Source: Selenomonadales bacterium (GTDB lineage Bacteria; Bacillota; Negativicutes; Sporomusales; UBA7701). From it: a DNA stretch of 64,000 nt. The notes under the pieces are model-generated. The model had not been told where the DNA came from. It searched no databases and saw only the letters and a program-made list of their open reading frames with translations. The position numbers and the translations under genes were made by a program. Positions 34,970 to 43,747 of the stretch are shown in pieces; within the stretch, counting starts at the first letter, position 1, and the number at the start of each line of letters is the position of its first letter. The stretch is from positions 83,692-147,691 of the forward strand of contig JARKNV010000069.1 in assembly GCA_029976065.1 (NCBI GenBank), written 5' to 3'.

Positions 34970-35106
34970 GCTTTCACCTCCCCGCCCTTCTTCATTTCAC
35001 TAGTATTATGGCCGGCGCATGGCGTCATTAAACGGTTGGTGGGCGCGGCGCGGGGAAAATGATATAATGGTCGTGTTACCGAGAGATGACGGAAAGGACG
35101 TGCTTC

Positions 35107-35466
35107 ATGGATAATCCGGCCACTGGACTGAACATTAAACTTGCCCGCACGCTTTGGTTCAATACTTACCGCGCCATGGTCGAGGATTCCGCCGGCGAGT
35201 ATCTGGCCTCACTGCGGCTTATCCCGGCGATTCCGTTGGACCGCGACAGCGTGCCCGCCGACGCGCCGGAGGCGGAACCGTATCTGCTGGTGCTGGTAGA
35301 GGACGCGGTGTTTTCCGAGGAGGAGCTGATCAATTTCGAGGGCGAAGTTGCCGGCCTGCTGCTGGAGCGGATGGCTCAGCCCGATTTCAACCCCGCTTTC
35401 TGCCAGTTTGCTTATCCCTCGGCGCCGCGAGGCGCGGGCCCGCAAGTGATGGAGCTGGGGAGCTAG
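35107..35466 (+). CDS. Hypothetical protein
   Basis: A 119-residue acidic protein. The ATG at 35107 is preferred to 35086 because GGAAAGGA lies about ten bases before it. The sequence is mixed alpha/beta (LARTLWFNTYRAMVEDSAGE, then YLLVLVEDAVFSEEELINFE) with no recognised motif. A candidate sigma-A -10 (TATAAT) lies about 40 bases upstream. It is flanked by a terminator and then by hairpin element copy 2. Confidence 0.55.
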   Translation: MDNPATGLNIKLARTLWFNTYRAMVEDSAGEYLASLRLIPAIPLDRDSVPADAPEAEPYLLVLVEDAVFSEEELINFEGEVAGLLLERMAQPDFNPAFCQFAYPSAPRGAGPQVMELGS

Positions 35467-35480
35467 CTATTATGGTAAAC

Positions 35481-35512
35481 GAAAAGAGAGTGCCGCAAGG
35501 CACTCTCTTTTC
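35481..35512. terminator. Bidirectional intrinsic terminator
   Basis: GAAAAGAGAGTGCC-gcaa-GGCACTCTCTTTTC lies 15 bases after the 119-residue gene. Confidence 0.92.
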
Positions 35513-35538
35513 GTTCTCTTTCTATTATTGAATTCCCG

Positions 35539-35771
35539 CGGCCGTTCAGAAGTCCCCGGATGCAAGGCGCACCGGATAAGCAGACACACAACGCTTTAGC
35601 GTTGATGTGATCGCTTATCCCCGACAGGGTGCGAGCGCTTGCTAGCGTACTTGGTTGCGTACGCTAGCAAGCGCTCTGAGGAGCAAGTGCGCAAGTTCTT
35701 AGCGCTTTAGTGCTTAGAACTGCGGCCTGCCCCTTGCGGGTACGACGCAGACGGGGGCTTATCAACGGCCG
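35539..35771 (+). repeat. Nested-hairpin element, copy 2 (longest)
   Basis: Outer arms CGGCCGTT/AACGGCCG. It contains module D (GGATAAGC…GCTTATCC with an inner ACGCTTTAGCGT), an extended module A (GCGCTTGCTAGCGTAC pairing perfectly over 16 bp with GTACGCTAGCAAGCGC), and modules B and C almost identical to copy 1. Its right arm overlaps the end of the GT39 gene and supplies that gene's last codons and stop. Confidence 0.85.
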
Positions 35772-37309
35772 ATTCCTTTTTTGTAAACGGCGTGGCGTTC
35801 GAATTCCGCAATTTTTTTGTACCCCGGCAGCGGCGCGCCGCCTTTGCCGACAAGCAGGTATACTTCGGGCCGGCCGGCGGTGCGGGCGGTAAAAGCGTCC
35901 ACCGCTTCGGTGGGCATGGTGTATTTACCGGCCCATACTCCCTGGGGCGAGGCAACTGTTCCGACGAGTTGCGGGATGACGTAGCCGCTGTAAAAGACGG
36001 CGGAGGTGGCGTATTCGCCGATGATGGCGACGGTGGCGCCGGCGGGCGGCAGGGCGGCGGCGGCGTGCTTGGCGGAGCGTTCGGCGGCCATGGGGACAAG
36101 CACTTGGTGGATGAGCAGCAGGCTTACGACCAGGACAGCGGCGCCGGCGGCCAGCGGTTGACGAAAGGGTTCCCCCTTGTACCCCAGCCATAGCACGGCA
36201 GCCGCGCCGGTAACGGCAGCCAGTTGGAGAGGCCACCATGCGGCTTCCGGCAGCCATATGCCGCCGACGGCAAAAACGGCCAGCAACAGCGTCGCCGGCA
36301 GGGAGAGCCAGAGCAGGGGCTTGGGGCGGCCGGCCGACATTTTGTCGAGTTCGCCGGCCACGAGGACGGCGGCGGGGAACAGGGCGGGAAATACGTAGGT
36401 GAGGTATTTGGTGGCCATAAGGGTGTAAAAGGCGATGAATACGCCCGTCCATACGGCCAGGAAGGCGAAGTGCGGCCGCCGGCGCCCGGCAACGAGGGCG
36501 CGCAGGAAAACGCCCGTCCAGGGCAGGAGGCTGACGGGGAAGACGATGAGGTAGTAGTAGAAGACGTTGTCCTGGGGATGCTCGGAAACGGTGGCCCGCA
36601 GGTAGTTGTGGAGGCCGAGGAAGGTGTCGACGAAGTCGCGGCCGTGGACGGCGTACATGACGAGGTACCAGGGAGCGGCGACGGCGAGGAAGACGGCCGC
36701 GCCGGTAAAGAGGCGCAGGCGGCCGAGGAGTTCCCAGCGGCGGGTTATCGCGATGTAGGCGAACAGGACAAGGACGGGCATGACGAGGCCGACCGGACCC
36801 TTGGTGAGGACGGACAGGCCGGCGGCGGCGTAGGCGGGGATGAACCAGCCCCTCCCCTCCCCTTTCAGTCCGAGGTAGAAAGCGGCGAGGCTGACGCTGC
36901 CGAAAAAGAACAGGACGGCGTCGGTGATGACCATCCTGGCGATTACCCAGTATTCGAGCGAGGTGCCGAGGACAACGGCGGCCAGCACTCCGGCCGAGCC
37001 GCTGCCGTAAAGCCGGGCGGCGAACCAGGCGGCGAAGGCTACGCCGGCGGCGCTGAAGAGGGCGGCCGGGAAACGGGCCGCGAATTCGCCGATGCCGAAG
37101 ATTTTGTAGCTGGCGGCGATCAGCCAGTAGATCATGGCCGGCTTGTCGTACCAGAACTGGCCATAGATTTGAGGGGACAGCCAGTCGCCGCTGAGGAACA
37201 TTTCCTTGGCGGTAAGGGCGTAATTGGCTTCCACCGGGTCGGTTACGGGGATGAGGCCGTTAAAGGGCAGGAATACTGCCAGTGCGGCCAGGAAGATGAG
37301 CAGGGGCAT
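35762..37309 (-). CDS. GT39-family glycosyltransferase (ArnT/PMT-like)
   Basis: A 515-residue polytopic membrane glycosyltransferase. It begins with hydrophobic segments and the acidic motif TDPVEANYALTAKEM (catalytic Asp/Glu of the GT-C fold), followed by GDWLSPQIYGQFWYDKPAMIYW. Such enzymes move a sugar from a polyprenyl phosphate to a lipid or protein outside the membrane. The C-terminus (GIGR then stop) lies inside hairpin element copy 2. The neighbouring GT39, epimerase and flippase-like genes suggest an envelope sugar pathway. Confidence 0.88.
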   Translation of the reverse strand: MPLLIFLAALAVFLPFNGLIPVTDPVEANYALTAKEMFLSGDWLSPQIYGQFWYDKPAMIYWLIAASYKIFGIGEFAARFPAALFSAAGVAFAAWFAARLYGSGSAGVLAAVVLGTSLEYWVIARMVITDAVLFFFGSVSLAAFYLGLKGEGRGWFIPAYAAAGLSVLTKGPVGLVMPVLVLFAYIAITRRWELLGRLRLFTGAAVFLAVAAPWYLVMYAVHGRDFVDTFLGLHNYLRATVSEHPQDNVFYYYLIVFPVSLLPWTGVFLRALVAGRRRPHFAFLAVWTGVFIAFYTLMATKYLTYVFPALFPAAVLVAGELDKMSAGRPKPLLWLSLPATLLLAVFAVGGIWLPEAAWWPLQLAAVTGAAAVLWLGYKGEPFRQPLAAGAAVLVVSLLLIHQVLVPMAAERSAKHAAAALPPAGATVAIIGEYATSAVFYSGYVIPQLVGTVASPQGVWAGKYTMPTEAVDAFTARTAGRPEVYLLVGKGGAPLPGYKKIAEFERHAVYKKGIGR

Positions 37310-37324
37310 TGTCCTGTCCTTTCG

Positions 37325-38857
37325 TCACTGCTTGACAAGCAGCAGTTTTTCGCCGACGGCGGCTAATACCTTGAACTTCTGTTTTTCGGTATTGTTCATC
37401 CAGTCCCAGTCGCCCGGACGGATGACGAAGTAGGCTTTGCCGGGAACGCCCCAGTGTTCGTAGGCCAGCTCGGTGCCGTATACGCCGGAGTAGAAGGCGA
37501 AACCGGGGCGAAGGAATTTGACGACATAGACGGGCGACTTGCCGTCGTAGTTAGCGGTGAAGGCCTGGGCGACGTCGCGGGCGTGAAAGGCCGGGGCGGC
37601 CGGTGGGAAAAGCAGCGACATGAGAACGACGACAAAGACGGCCATGCCGGCAATCTGCAGCCAGAAGGCCCGGCTTACATCCCGTTTGGCCACGAAGTAC
37701 CAGGTGCCGAGGATCATGGCAATGAAGACGGCGGCGGTGAAGTAGGCGCCGGGGAGAAGGTCGGGCATGGCGTTATAGGCGCCGTAGACGGCCCCGGCGG
37801 CGAGCAGGCCGCCGAAAACGGTCAGCAGCAGCGGCCAGGCGAAAGGCCGGTCACCGCGCCGCCAGTCCATGATGCGGTCGAGGTACCAGCCGACGATTAT
37901 GGCGAGCGGCGGATACATGGGCAGGATGTAGGAAACGAGCTTGGTCCGCGATGCGGTGAAGAACAGGAATATAAAGGCCGCCCAGATGGCGAGAAACACG
38001 AGGGGCCGGCGGTGCTGGGGGCGGCTGTCGGTCAGGGCCGCCCATACGGCCTGGAGCATTACGGCCGTCCAGGGAAGGAAGCCGAGGATGAGGACGGGGA
38101 TGAAGTAGTACCACAGCACCCCTTCCGGATGCTCGGGGCTGGTGAAGCGGGTGACGTTGTGAAACCCGAGGAAGGTATCGACGAAGGCGTTGCCGTGGAT
38201 GGCGTACATGGCGACGTACCAGGGCAGGCCGAACAGGGCGAAGAGAACGATCCCGGCGGGGATTTTCATTTCCTTGAGGAGGGAGAAGTTACGGGTCAGC
38301 AGCATGTACAGGAAGATGACGGCGCCGGGAAAGAGGAACCCCACCGGCCCCTTGGTGACGGTGGCGAGGCCGGCGCAGATGTAAAACAGGTAGTAACGCC
38401 GTTCGAGGAAGGCGAGCAGGGACACTGTCAGGAAAAAGGTGAGGGTGATGTCGGTGACCGCAGCTTTGCCGAGGTAGAAGTATTCGATGCTGGTGACGAG
38501 CACAAGCGCGCCTGCCAGGCCGGCGCGGGCGCCGAACAGGCGGGAGGCGGCGAAGTAAACGTAGAGGGCGCCGAGGATGGCGAGGAGGGCCGACGGCAGG
38601 CGGGCAGCGAATTCGCTGCTGCCGAGCAGTTTGAAGGAAGCCGCCACAAGCCAGTAGTACATGGGGGGTTTGTCGTACCAGTATTCGCCGTAGATGCGCG
38701 GCGATACGAAGTCCTGGTGGCTGAGCATTTCTTTGGCGGTTTCGGCATAGACGGGTTCGTCGGGATCGAGGAGCGGGATGCCGCCAAGATTATAGAACAT
38801 GACGAAGGCGGCAATCAGGATCAGCAGGATCGTGCCGAAGGTGGACCTTTCCGTCAT
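37325..38857 (-). CDS. GT39-family glycosyltransferase (ArnT/PMT-like)
   Basis: A 510-residue paralogue of the next gene, with the same plan: LLDPDEPVYAETAKEML (catalytic acidic motif), QDFVSPRIYGEYWYDKPPMYYWLVA and about 11-12 membrane segments. The two genes are 15 bases apart and likely arose by duplication. The specific sugar donor and acceptor are unknown. Confidence 0.88.
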   Translation of the reverse strand: MTERSTFGTILLILIAAFVMFYNLGGIPLLDPDEPVYAETAKEMLSHQDFVSPRIYGEYWYDKPPMYYWLVAASFKLLGSSEFAARLPSALLAILGALYVYFAASRLFGARAGLAGALVLVTSIEYFYLGKAAVTDITLTFFLTVSLLAFLERRYYLFYICAGLATVTKGPVGFLFPGAVIFLYMLLTRNFSLLKEMKIPAGIVLFALFGLPWYVAMYAIHGNAFVDTFLGFHNVTRFTSPEHPEGVLWYYFIPVLILGFLPWTAVMLQAVWAALTDSRPQHRRPLVFLAIWAAFIFLFFTASRTKLVSYILPMYPPLAIIVGWYLDRIMDWRRGDRPFAWPLLLTVFGGLLAAGAVYGAYNAMPDLLPGAYFTAAVFIAMILGTWYFVAKRDVSRAFWLQIAGMAVFVVVLMSLLFPPAAPAFHARDVAQAFTANYDGKSPVYVVKFLRPGFAFYSGVYGTELAYEHWGVPGKAYFVIRPGDWDWMNNTEKQKFKVLAAVGEKLLLVKQ

Positions 38858-38859
38858 AG

Positions 38860-39798
38860 CTACCTCCCGTGTATTGATGGCGGGCTGCCAACCAGAGCGC
38901 GGTAGGTGGCGGCCAGGCCTTGGAGCAGGGTCGTCCGCGGCTGCCAGGGCAACGCCCGGACGGCGGCGCGGTTGTCGAGGCAGGAGCGGTAGATGTCGCC
39001 TTCCCTGGGAGGCTGGCGGCGGATGGCGGGTTCGCGTCCGGCCACTTTAGCCAGCAGGGCGGTCAGTTCGCTGACGCTGGTTTCTTCCTTGGTGCTTATA
39101 TTATATACGGCGTTGGCGGCCGGCGATACGAGGGCCAGCCAGTTGGCCTCGGCCACGTCGCCGGCGTAAACGAAGTCCCGCGTCTGGCCGCCGTCGCCGA
39201 AGATGTCTAGGTGTTGGCCGGCGGCGAGGCGCCGGGCAAAGATGCTTACCACGCCGCCTTCGCCGGCGTCGCCCTGCCGTTCGCCGTAAACGTTGGCGTA
39301 GCGGAGGATGACGTAGTCGAGGGCGAAGATTTCCTTGTAGAGTCTGAGGTAGTTTTCGGCCGTCATTTTGCTGAGGCCGTAGAAGGATAGCGGCGCCAGG
39401 GGCGTATTTTCGGGGATGGGGACGGCTTCACTAGCGCCGTAGACGGCGGCGGTGGAGGCGAAAATGACCCTTTTTACGCCGCTGAGGCGGGAGGCTTCGA
39501 GTACGTTGACGGTGCCGAGAACGTTTACGGCGCAGTCGATATCCGGGGCGTCCAGCGATTTTGGCACCGCCGTTTGGGCGGCGAGGTGGATGACGTAGTC
39601 GAACCGCTCGGCGGCGAAAACGGGCCTGAGATCGTCGCGGGCGATGTCGAGCTTGATGAGCCGCGCGGCGGAGTTGACGTTGGCCGCCAGACCGGTGCTG
39701 AGGTCGTCGATGACGACGACGGCGCAATCTTTGGCAAGAAGCTTGTCTACGATGTGGGAGCCGATGAAGCCGGCCCCGCCGGTGACGAGTACTTTCAC
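38860..39798 (-). CDS. NAD-dependent sugar-nucleotide epimerase (GalE-like)
   Basis: A 312-residue extended short-chain dehydrogenase. The NAD motif GGAGFIGSHIVD is at the N-terminus; the catalytic Ser/Thr, Tyr and Lys are in FASTAAVYG and SFYGLSKMTAENY (YxxxK). It probably interconverts a UDP-sugar such as UDP-glucose and UDP-galactose for the adjacent glycosyltransferases. The family has many substrates, so GalE is a likely but not certain name. Confidence 0.85.
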   Translation of the reverse strand: MKVLVTGGAGFIGSHIVDKLLAKDCAVVVIDDLSTGLAANVNSAARLIKLDIARDDLRPVFAAERFDYVIHLAAQTAVPKSLDAPDIDCAVNVLGTVNVLEASRLSGVKRVIFASTAAVYGASEAVPIPENTPLAPLSFYGLSKMTAENYLRLYKEIFALDYVILRYANVYGERQGDAGEGGVVSIFARRLAAGQHLDIFGDGGQTRDFVYAGDVAEANWLALVSPAANAVYNISTKEETSVSELTALLAKVAGREPAIRRQPPREGDIYRSCLDNRAAVRALPWQPRTTLLQGLAATYRALVGSPPSIHGR

Positions 39799-39850
39799 GG
39801 AAGCCCTCCTAAAAGGTTTATATTCTAAAATGAATTGCTGCTTTATACAA

Positions 39851-39971
39851 GGCCGTTCAAAAGTGCCCAGATGCTAGGCGGCTACGCCAGGTGCGCCGCG
39901 CCGCGTACTCGGAACGTACGCAAGCAAGCGCCTGGCGTAACAACAACGCAGATGGGCGCTTATCAACGGTC
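39851..39971 (+). repeat. Nested-hairpin element, copy 3
   Basis: Outer arms GGCCGTT/AACGGTC (one G-T pair), the AAG-GCCCA-GA-TGC stem, and a single inner hairpin with TACGCCAGG/CCTGGCGTA and module A (GCGTAC/GTACGC). It lacks modules B, C and D. The right arm supplies the last codons and stop of the flippase-like gene. Confidence 0.85.
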
Positions 39972-40958
39972 GGTTTTGCGAGGCTGATCGAATAGGAAAT
40001 CCTGACCGAACACCTTGACCGTATAATAAAAGCCGATGGAAAAGGGCAGGTATTCGGCGGCGATCCGCCAGGCGACGGCAAGAATGCCGACCGTGCCGAG
40101 GGGGAGAAGCTCTCCGAACAGGAGGACGAAGCCGCCTTCGGCGATGCCGGAGCCGCCCGGCGTCGGCGCGAAGTAGAGCAGAATGTTAAGAAAGATCATT
40201 CGCCCCATGACCAAAGGCCAGTCTACGACCGCCCCCAGGCCGAGGAAAAGGACGGGAACGACGGCGTAAAGGGCGAGCAGGCTGGCGGCCGATTCGGCGA
40301 ATACCCTGAGCATGCTGAGAGGCGCGGAGATCAGCAGGAAAACGGCGCCGCGGGTATCGCGGTAAAGGGAGAATATCTGGCGTCGGCGGCTACGGTCGAC
40401 GCGGCGGGTAAACCGTCGCAGCACCCTGAGGGAGAGCGGCGAGCGCAGGAACCATACGCCGGCGGCGCTGGCGAGGACGATGGCGCCGCTGACGGCGATG
40501 AGGACCTGCGGCGGTATCCAGGGCAGCAGGCGGGGATCGTAGGCGAAGACCAGCGGCAGGCAAACGAAGAGGAACATGATGGACATGAGGGTGCGGATAA
40601 AGACGACGACGGTGGCGATGCCGGTGGGTACGCCGGCGCGCCGCAGAAACATGACCTGGGCGACCGCCCCGCCGGTAGCGCCCGGGGTGAGGAGGGCGGC
40701 GAAGTAGTTGCTGAATATAACCTGCACCGCCTGGATCAAGGTTATCCGCTGGCCGGCGATACCCACGAGATGGAGCAGCCGTGTCCCGTCGAAAAACATG
40801 CCGATGGCGATGAGCACGGCGACGGCGGCCAGCGACCAGGGCCGGAAGGCCCCCAGGTGGCTGAGGGTGTCGATGCCGACGGTGAAGTAGATTACGGCCG
40901 CGGATATGCCGCCGACGAGCAGGATGAGCAGGGCGAGACGCCGCTGGAATTTATTCAT
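39963..40958 (-). CDS. LPG-synthase-like transmembrane protein (flippase-like)
   Basis: A 331-residue polytopic protein starting at 40958; the longer ORF runs back into ydjC. About eight hydrophobic segments and FAALLTPGATGGAVAQVMFLRRAG plus FAPTPGGSGIAEGGF place it in the lysylphosphatidylglycerol-synthase transmembrane (AglD/MprF-like) family, whose stand-alone members are often linked to glycolipid synthesis or flipping. The last codons and stop lie within hairpin element copy 3. The start overlaps the next gene by eight bases. Confidence 0.85.
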   Translation of the reverse strand: MNKFQRRLALLILLVGGISAAVIYFTVGIDTLSHLGAFRPWSLAAVAVLIAIGMFFDGTRLLHLVGIAGQRITLIQAVQVIFSNYFAALLTPGATGGAVAQVMFLRRAGVPTGIATVVVFIRTLMSIMFLFVCLPLVFAYDPRLLPWIPPQVLIAVSGAIVLASAAGVWFLRSPLSLRVLRRFTRRVDRSRRRQIFSLYRDTRGAVFLLISAPLSMLRVFAESAASLLALYAVVPVLFLGLGAVVDWPLVMGRMIFLNILLYFAPTPGGSGIAEGGFVLLFGELLPLGTVGILAVAWRIAAEYLPFSIGFYYTVKVFGQDFLFDQPRKTDR

Positions 40959-41805
40959 GGCCGAGTTCCCCGAAGGAGATGAGCTTGATTCCGTTGGCCG
41001 CGAGGCGCTGCCTGGTGAGGGGGCTGGTAAGGGCGGCAAGCTCCTCCTGCCAGTGGTAGCCCCAGCCGTAAAGCGCTCCCAGCGCGGCGTCGTCGTCGCC
41101 GGGGTGAACCATTATTTCGCTTGCGCCGTCCGGCAGGCGGTCGAGGATGGTGAGCAGGAATTGCTGGCGCATGTTGCCGCCGGCAAGCATGCCGAAGAAA
41201 TGGTCGGGTACGGCAAAGCCGCGCCGTTTTGCTTTTATGCGGGCGAGCGACGCCAGCGACGACAGGCCGAAGCGGCCTACAAACCGGCCGGCGGTGCACG
41301 GGTAGCCGCCGAAGAAGAAGCGCGGCTCGGCGGGAATGCGCAGGGCTTTGATGCCGAACCGGGCAGCGAGGTCGAGGACGATGTCGATGATGCCGGGGAG
41401 GACGTGGAGGTGCTGATGGCTGTCGAGGTGGGTGATTTTTACGCCGGCGGCGGCGGCCCTGGCCACCTGGGCGGTGAGTTCGGTGCGTATTTCGTCCATA
41501 CTGACGCGGCCGCGCAGGAAGCGGGCGAGAAAGGCGGGGTACTGTCCGGGAAAGCGGCCTGCGTCGTCGAGTAACGTGGGGATGGAGGCGGGGTCGGCGA
41601 CGGGCCTCTCCCCCACCAGCGTTAGGTGAACGCCGGTGCCGAGGGACGGGTGGCGGCCAGCCTGGAGGACGGCGTCGGCAAAGGCGGCGGCGCCGGGCAT
41701 GAGGGAGGTGCTGGTTATGCAGCCTCCGGTGTGACCGGCGATGACGGCCCTGTTTACCGCCGGGTGAAGGCCGAAGTCGTCGGCGTTTATGATGAGCAGT
41801 TTCAT
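40951..41805 (-). CDS. YdjC/ChbG-family carbohydrate deacetylase
   Basis: A 284-residue metal-dependent deacetylase. IINADDFGLHPAVNRAV at the N-terminus holds the metal-binding Asp-Asp and His; GVHLTLVGERPV and THLDSHQHLHVLPG supply further histidines. The family removes acetyl groups from amino sugars, and the HpnK branch acts on lipid-linked sugars, which fits the neighbouring flippase-like and GT39 genes. It is first in the operon. Confidence 0.85.
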   Translation of the reverse strand: MKLLIINADDFGLHPAVNRAVIAGHTGGCITSTSLMPGAAAFADAVLQAGRHPSLGTGVHLTLVGERPVADPASIPTLLDDAGRFPGQYPAFLARFLRGRVSMDEIRTELTAQVARAAAAGVKITHLDSHQHLHVLPGIIDIVLDLAARFGIKALRIPAEPRFFFGGYPCTAGRFVGRFGLSSLASLARIKAKRRGFAVPDHFFGMLAGGNMRQQFLLTILDRLPDGASEIMVHPGDDDAALGALYGWGYHWQEELAALTSPLTRQRLAANGIKLISFGELGHE

Positions 41806-41972
41806 TGGCGGACCCTTTCTTGGCGCAGTGGCGGTACTAGTGTTTACCGACGGGCCGATATTCTTCCCGCCGTTTGCCCGGCAGGCCGTGTCTGCCCTAA
41901 TTTTCCAGGTATTCCGCCTATAGGGCGGATAATACTAATCATGTCTCCAGTTTATTATGAGGAGGTTTCTCT

Positions 41973-42263
41973 GTGGACAAAAAGAATCAGCAGTCCAAGT
42001 CTCAATTCGGCACGCTGACAGCCAAACATGACGCCAATCAGGATTACACATCGTCCACCGCCGGCAGCATGTCTGGCACGAGCGGTACGATGGGGACGAG
42101 CGGCACTTCTGGGATGAGCGGCTCGATGAGCGGCAGCGCCAGCGGCGCCGGGACAATGACCGCCAAGTTCGACGCCAACAACGATTACGGCGGCAAAAGC
42201 GGCAGCCAGAGCGGCCAGTCGGGACAGCAAAAGGTCAAAACTTCGGATAAGAATATCAAGTAA
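41973..42263 (+). CDS. Small Ser/Gly/Thr-rich repeat protein, possibly spore-associated
   Basis: A 96-residue low-complexity hydrophilic protein with a GTG start seven bases after GAGGAGG. A motif is repeated at both ends: LTAKHDANQDY (about residue 14) and MTAKFDANNDY (about 62). Between them lies an SGT/SGM-rich stretch. Composition and the repeated plan recall gamma-type small acid-soluble spore proteins, which have repeated Gln/Asn-rich blocks and no cysteine, but there is no clear family match. Followed by a 27-base terminator that occurs twice (42273 and 42507). Confidence 0.6.
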   Translation: MDKKNQQSKSQFGTLTAKHDANQDYTSSTAGSMSGTSGTMGTSGTSGMSGSMSGSASGAGTMTAKFDANNDYGGKSGSQSGQSGQQKVKTSDKNIK

Positions 42264-42272
42264 GCATGACGT

Positions 42273-42299
42273 AAAGGGAGCCTGGCGAAGGCTCCCTTT
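42273..42299. terminator. Terminator, copy a
   Basis: AAAGGGAGCC-tggcgaa-GGCTCCCTTT is a perfect 10-bp hairpin with an A and a T run, 9 bases after the Ser/Gly-rich gene. An identical 27-base copy lies at 42507-42533 on the other side of hairpin element copy 4. Confidence 0.9.
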
Positions 42300-42326
42300 T
42301 CCTTACAGAGAGACTTCGTATTGTGT

Positions 42327-42506
42327 CAGGCCGTTCAGAAAGTCCCAGATGCTAGGCGCACCGGATAAGCAGACACACAACGCTTCAGCGTTGATGTGCT
42401 CGCTTATACCCGAAAGAGTGCGAGCGCGCCGCGCCGCGTACTCAAAACGTACGCAAGCAAGCGCTCTGAGAAGCAACGACGCAGATGGGGCTTTATCAAC
42501 GGCCTG
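42327..42506 (+). repeat. Nested-hairpin element, copy 4
   Basis: Outer arms CAGGCCGTT/AACGGCCTG (perfect 9 bp), the AAG-CCCA-GA-TGC stem, module D (GGATAAGC…GCTTATAC) and module A (GCGTAC/GTACGC, here with a CAAAAC loop). It lies exactly between two identical terminators and between convergent genes. Confidence 0.85.
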
Positions 42507-42533
42507 AAAGGGAGCCTGGCGAAGGCTCCCTTT
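42507..42533. terminator. Terminator, copy b
   Basis: This is a 27-base sequence identical to 42273-42299. It ends 11 bases beyond the stop of the aminotransferase gene, so it can serve that convergent gene. Confidence 0.88.
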
Positions 42534-42543
42534 CTCCTTCTCG

Positions 42544-43725
42544 TTACACGTGCCGGGCCAGTAGTGCGCCCAAGCGGGCTATGCCGGCGGCGATTTCCTC
42601 TTCGCCGGTATTGGCGAAGCTGAGGCGGAAGGTGTTATGCCCGCCGCCGTCGGTGTGGAAGGGCGTGCCGGGCACATAGGCGACCTTGGCGTCGTCAATG
42701 GCCTTGGTCAGCAGTTCGCGGGCATCGAGGGCCGGCGGCAGGGTGACCCAGATGAACATGCCGCCTTCCGGCAGCGTCCAAGAGACGCCGGCGGGAAAGC
42801 TGGCGGCAAGGGCCGCGAGCATGGCGTCGCGCTGGCGGTGATAAAAGCCGGTGATGGTGGCGATGTGGGCGTCGAGGTCGTTGTCGACAAGGTAACGGTG
42901 GAGCGCCCGCTGGGTCAGGGAGTTGGTGAGGATGTCGTTGAGCTGTTTGGCGGCTGTTACTTTGTTCGCAATGTCGGGATGGGCGACGAACCACCCTACC
43001 CTGAGGCCGGGGGCGATGACTTTGGAGAAGGTGCCGGTGTACATGACCCAGTCGCTGTCAGCAATGCTTTTGATCGGGGGAATGTCGGGGCCGCCGAAGC
43101 GGAGTTCGCCGTAAGGATTGTCTTCGAGCAGCGGTATTTCGTGTTCGGCGGCCAGTTCGCCGAGGCGACGGCGCTTTTCGAGGCTGAGGGTTATGCCGGT
43201 GGGATTCTGGAAGTTGGGGTTGACGTAGATGAATTTGGGCCGCACTTTCTTGAGCTGGCGGGCCAAGGCGTCGACGTCCATGCCGTCGCTTTCCATGGGC
43301 ACGGGCAGGAAGCTGGCCTGGTAGCTGCGGAAAGGCTGCAGGGCGGCCAGGTAGGCGGGGTTTTCGACGGCGATCAGGTCGCCGGGGTTGAGGAGCAGGC
43401 GGCCGATGAAATCAATGGCCTGCTGGGAGCCGCTGGTGATGACGATGTTTTCGGGACCGCAGGCGATGCCGGTGCGCTCCAGGCGCCGGACGAGCAGTTC
43501 GCGCAGCGGCGGGTAGCCTTCGGCAAGGCTGTACTGGAGGGCGGCCCCGGCCTGCTCGTTGAGCACGGCGGTATAGGCGGCCGCCAGGCGGCCGACGGGA
43601 AACGTCCTGGCCGACGGCAGTCCGCCGGCGAAGGAGGTGATGTCGGTGCGCTGGGTTATTTTGAGCATCATTTTGACGGCGGGATCTTCCATGGTGGCTA
43701 CGCGGTCGGCCCAGGTGATGTTCAT
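42544..43725 (-). CDS. PLP-dependent aminotransferase (2-aminoadipate aminotransferase-like)
   Basis: A 393-residue class I/II aminotransferase starting at 43725 behind GGGAGG; the 455-residue ORF is too long. Marks are ITSFAGGLPSARTFP at the N-terminus, ITSGSQQAIDFIGRLLL, YVNPNFQNPTG and the PLP lysine in YTGTFSKVIAPGLRVGW. The family (LysN/KAT-like) transaminates aromatic, branched or 2-aminoadipate substrates with 2-oxoglutarate. There is no N-terminal regulator domain, so it is an enzyme rather than a MocR regulator. Confidence 0.88.
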   Translation of the reverse strand: MNITWADRVATMEDPAVKMMLKITQRTDITSFAGGLPSARTFPVGRLAAAYTAVLNEQAGAALQYSLAEGYPPLRELLVRRLERTGIACGPENIVITSGSQQAIDFIGRLLLNPGDLIAVENPAYLAALQPFRSYQASFLPVPMESDGMDVDALARQLKKVRPKFIYVNPNFQNPTGITLSLEKRRRLGELAAEHEIPLLEDNPYGELRFGGPDIPPIKSIADSDWVMYTGTFSKVIAPGLRVGWFVAHPDIANKVTAAKQLNDILTNSLTQRALHRYLVDNDLDAHIATITGFYHRQRDAMLAALAASFPAGVSWTLPEGGMFIWVTLPPALDARELLTKAIDDAKVAYVPGTPFHTDGGGHNTFRLSFANTGEEEIAAGIARLGALLARHV

Positions 43726-43747
43726 ACGGATACCTCCCGGAATATAA

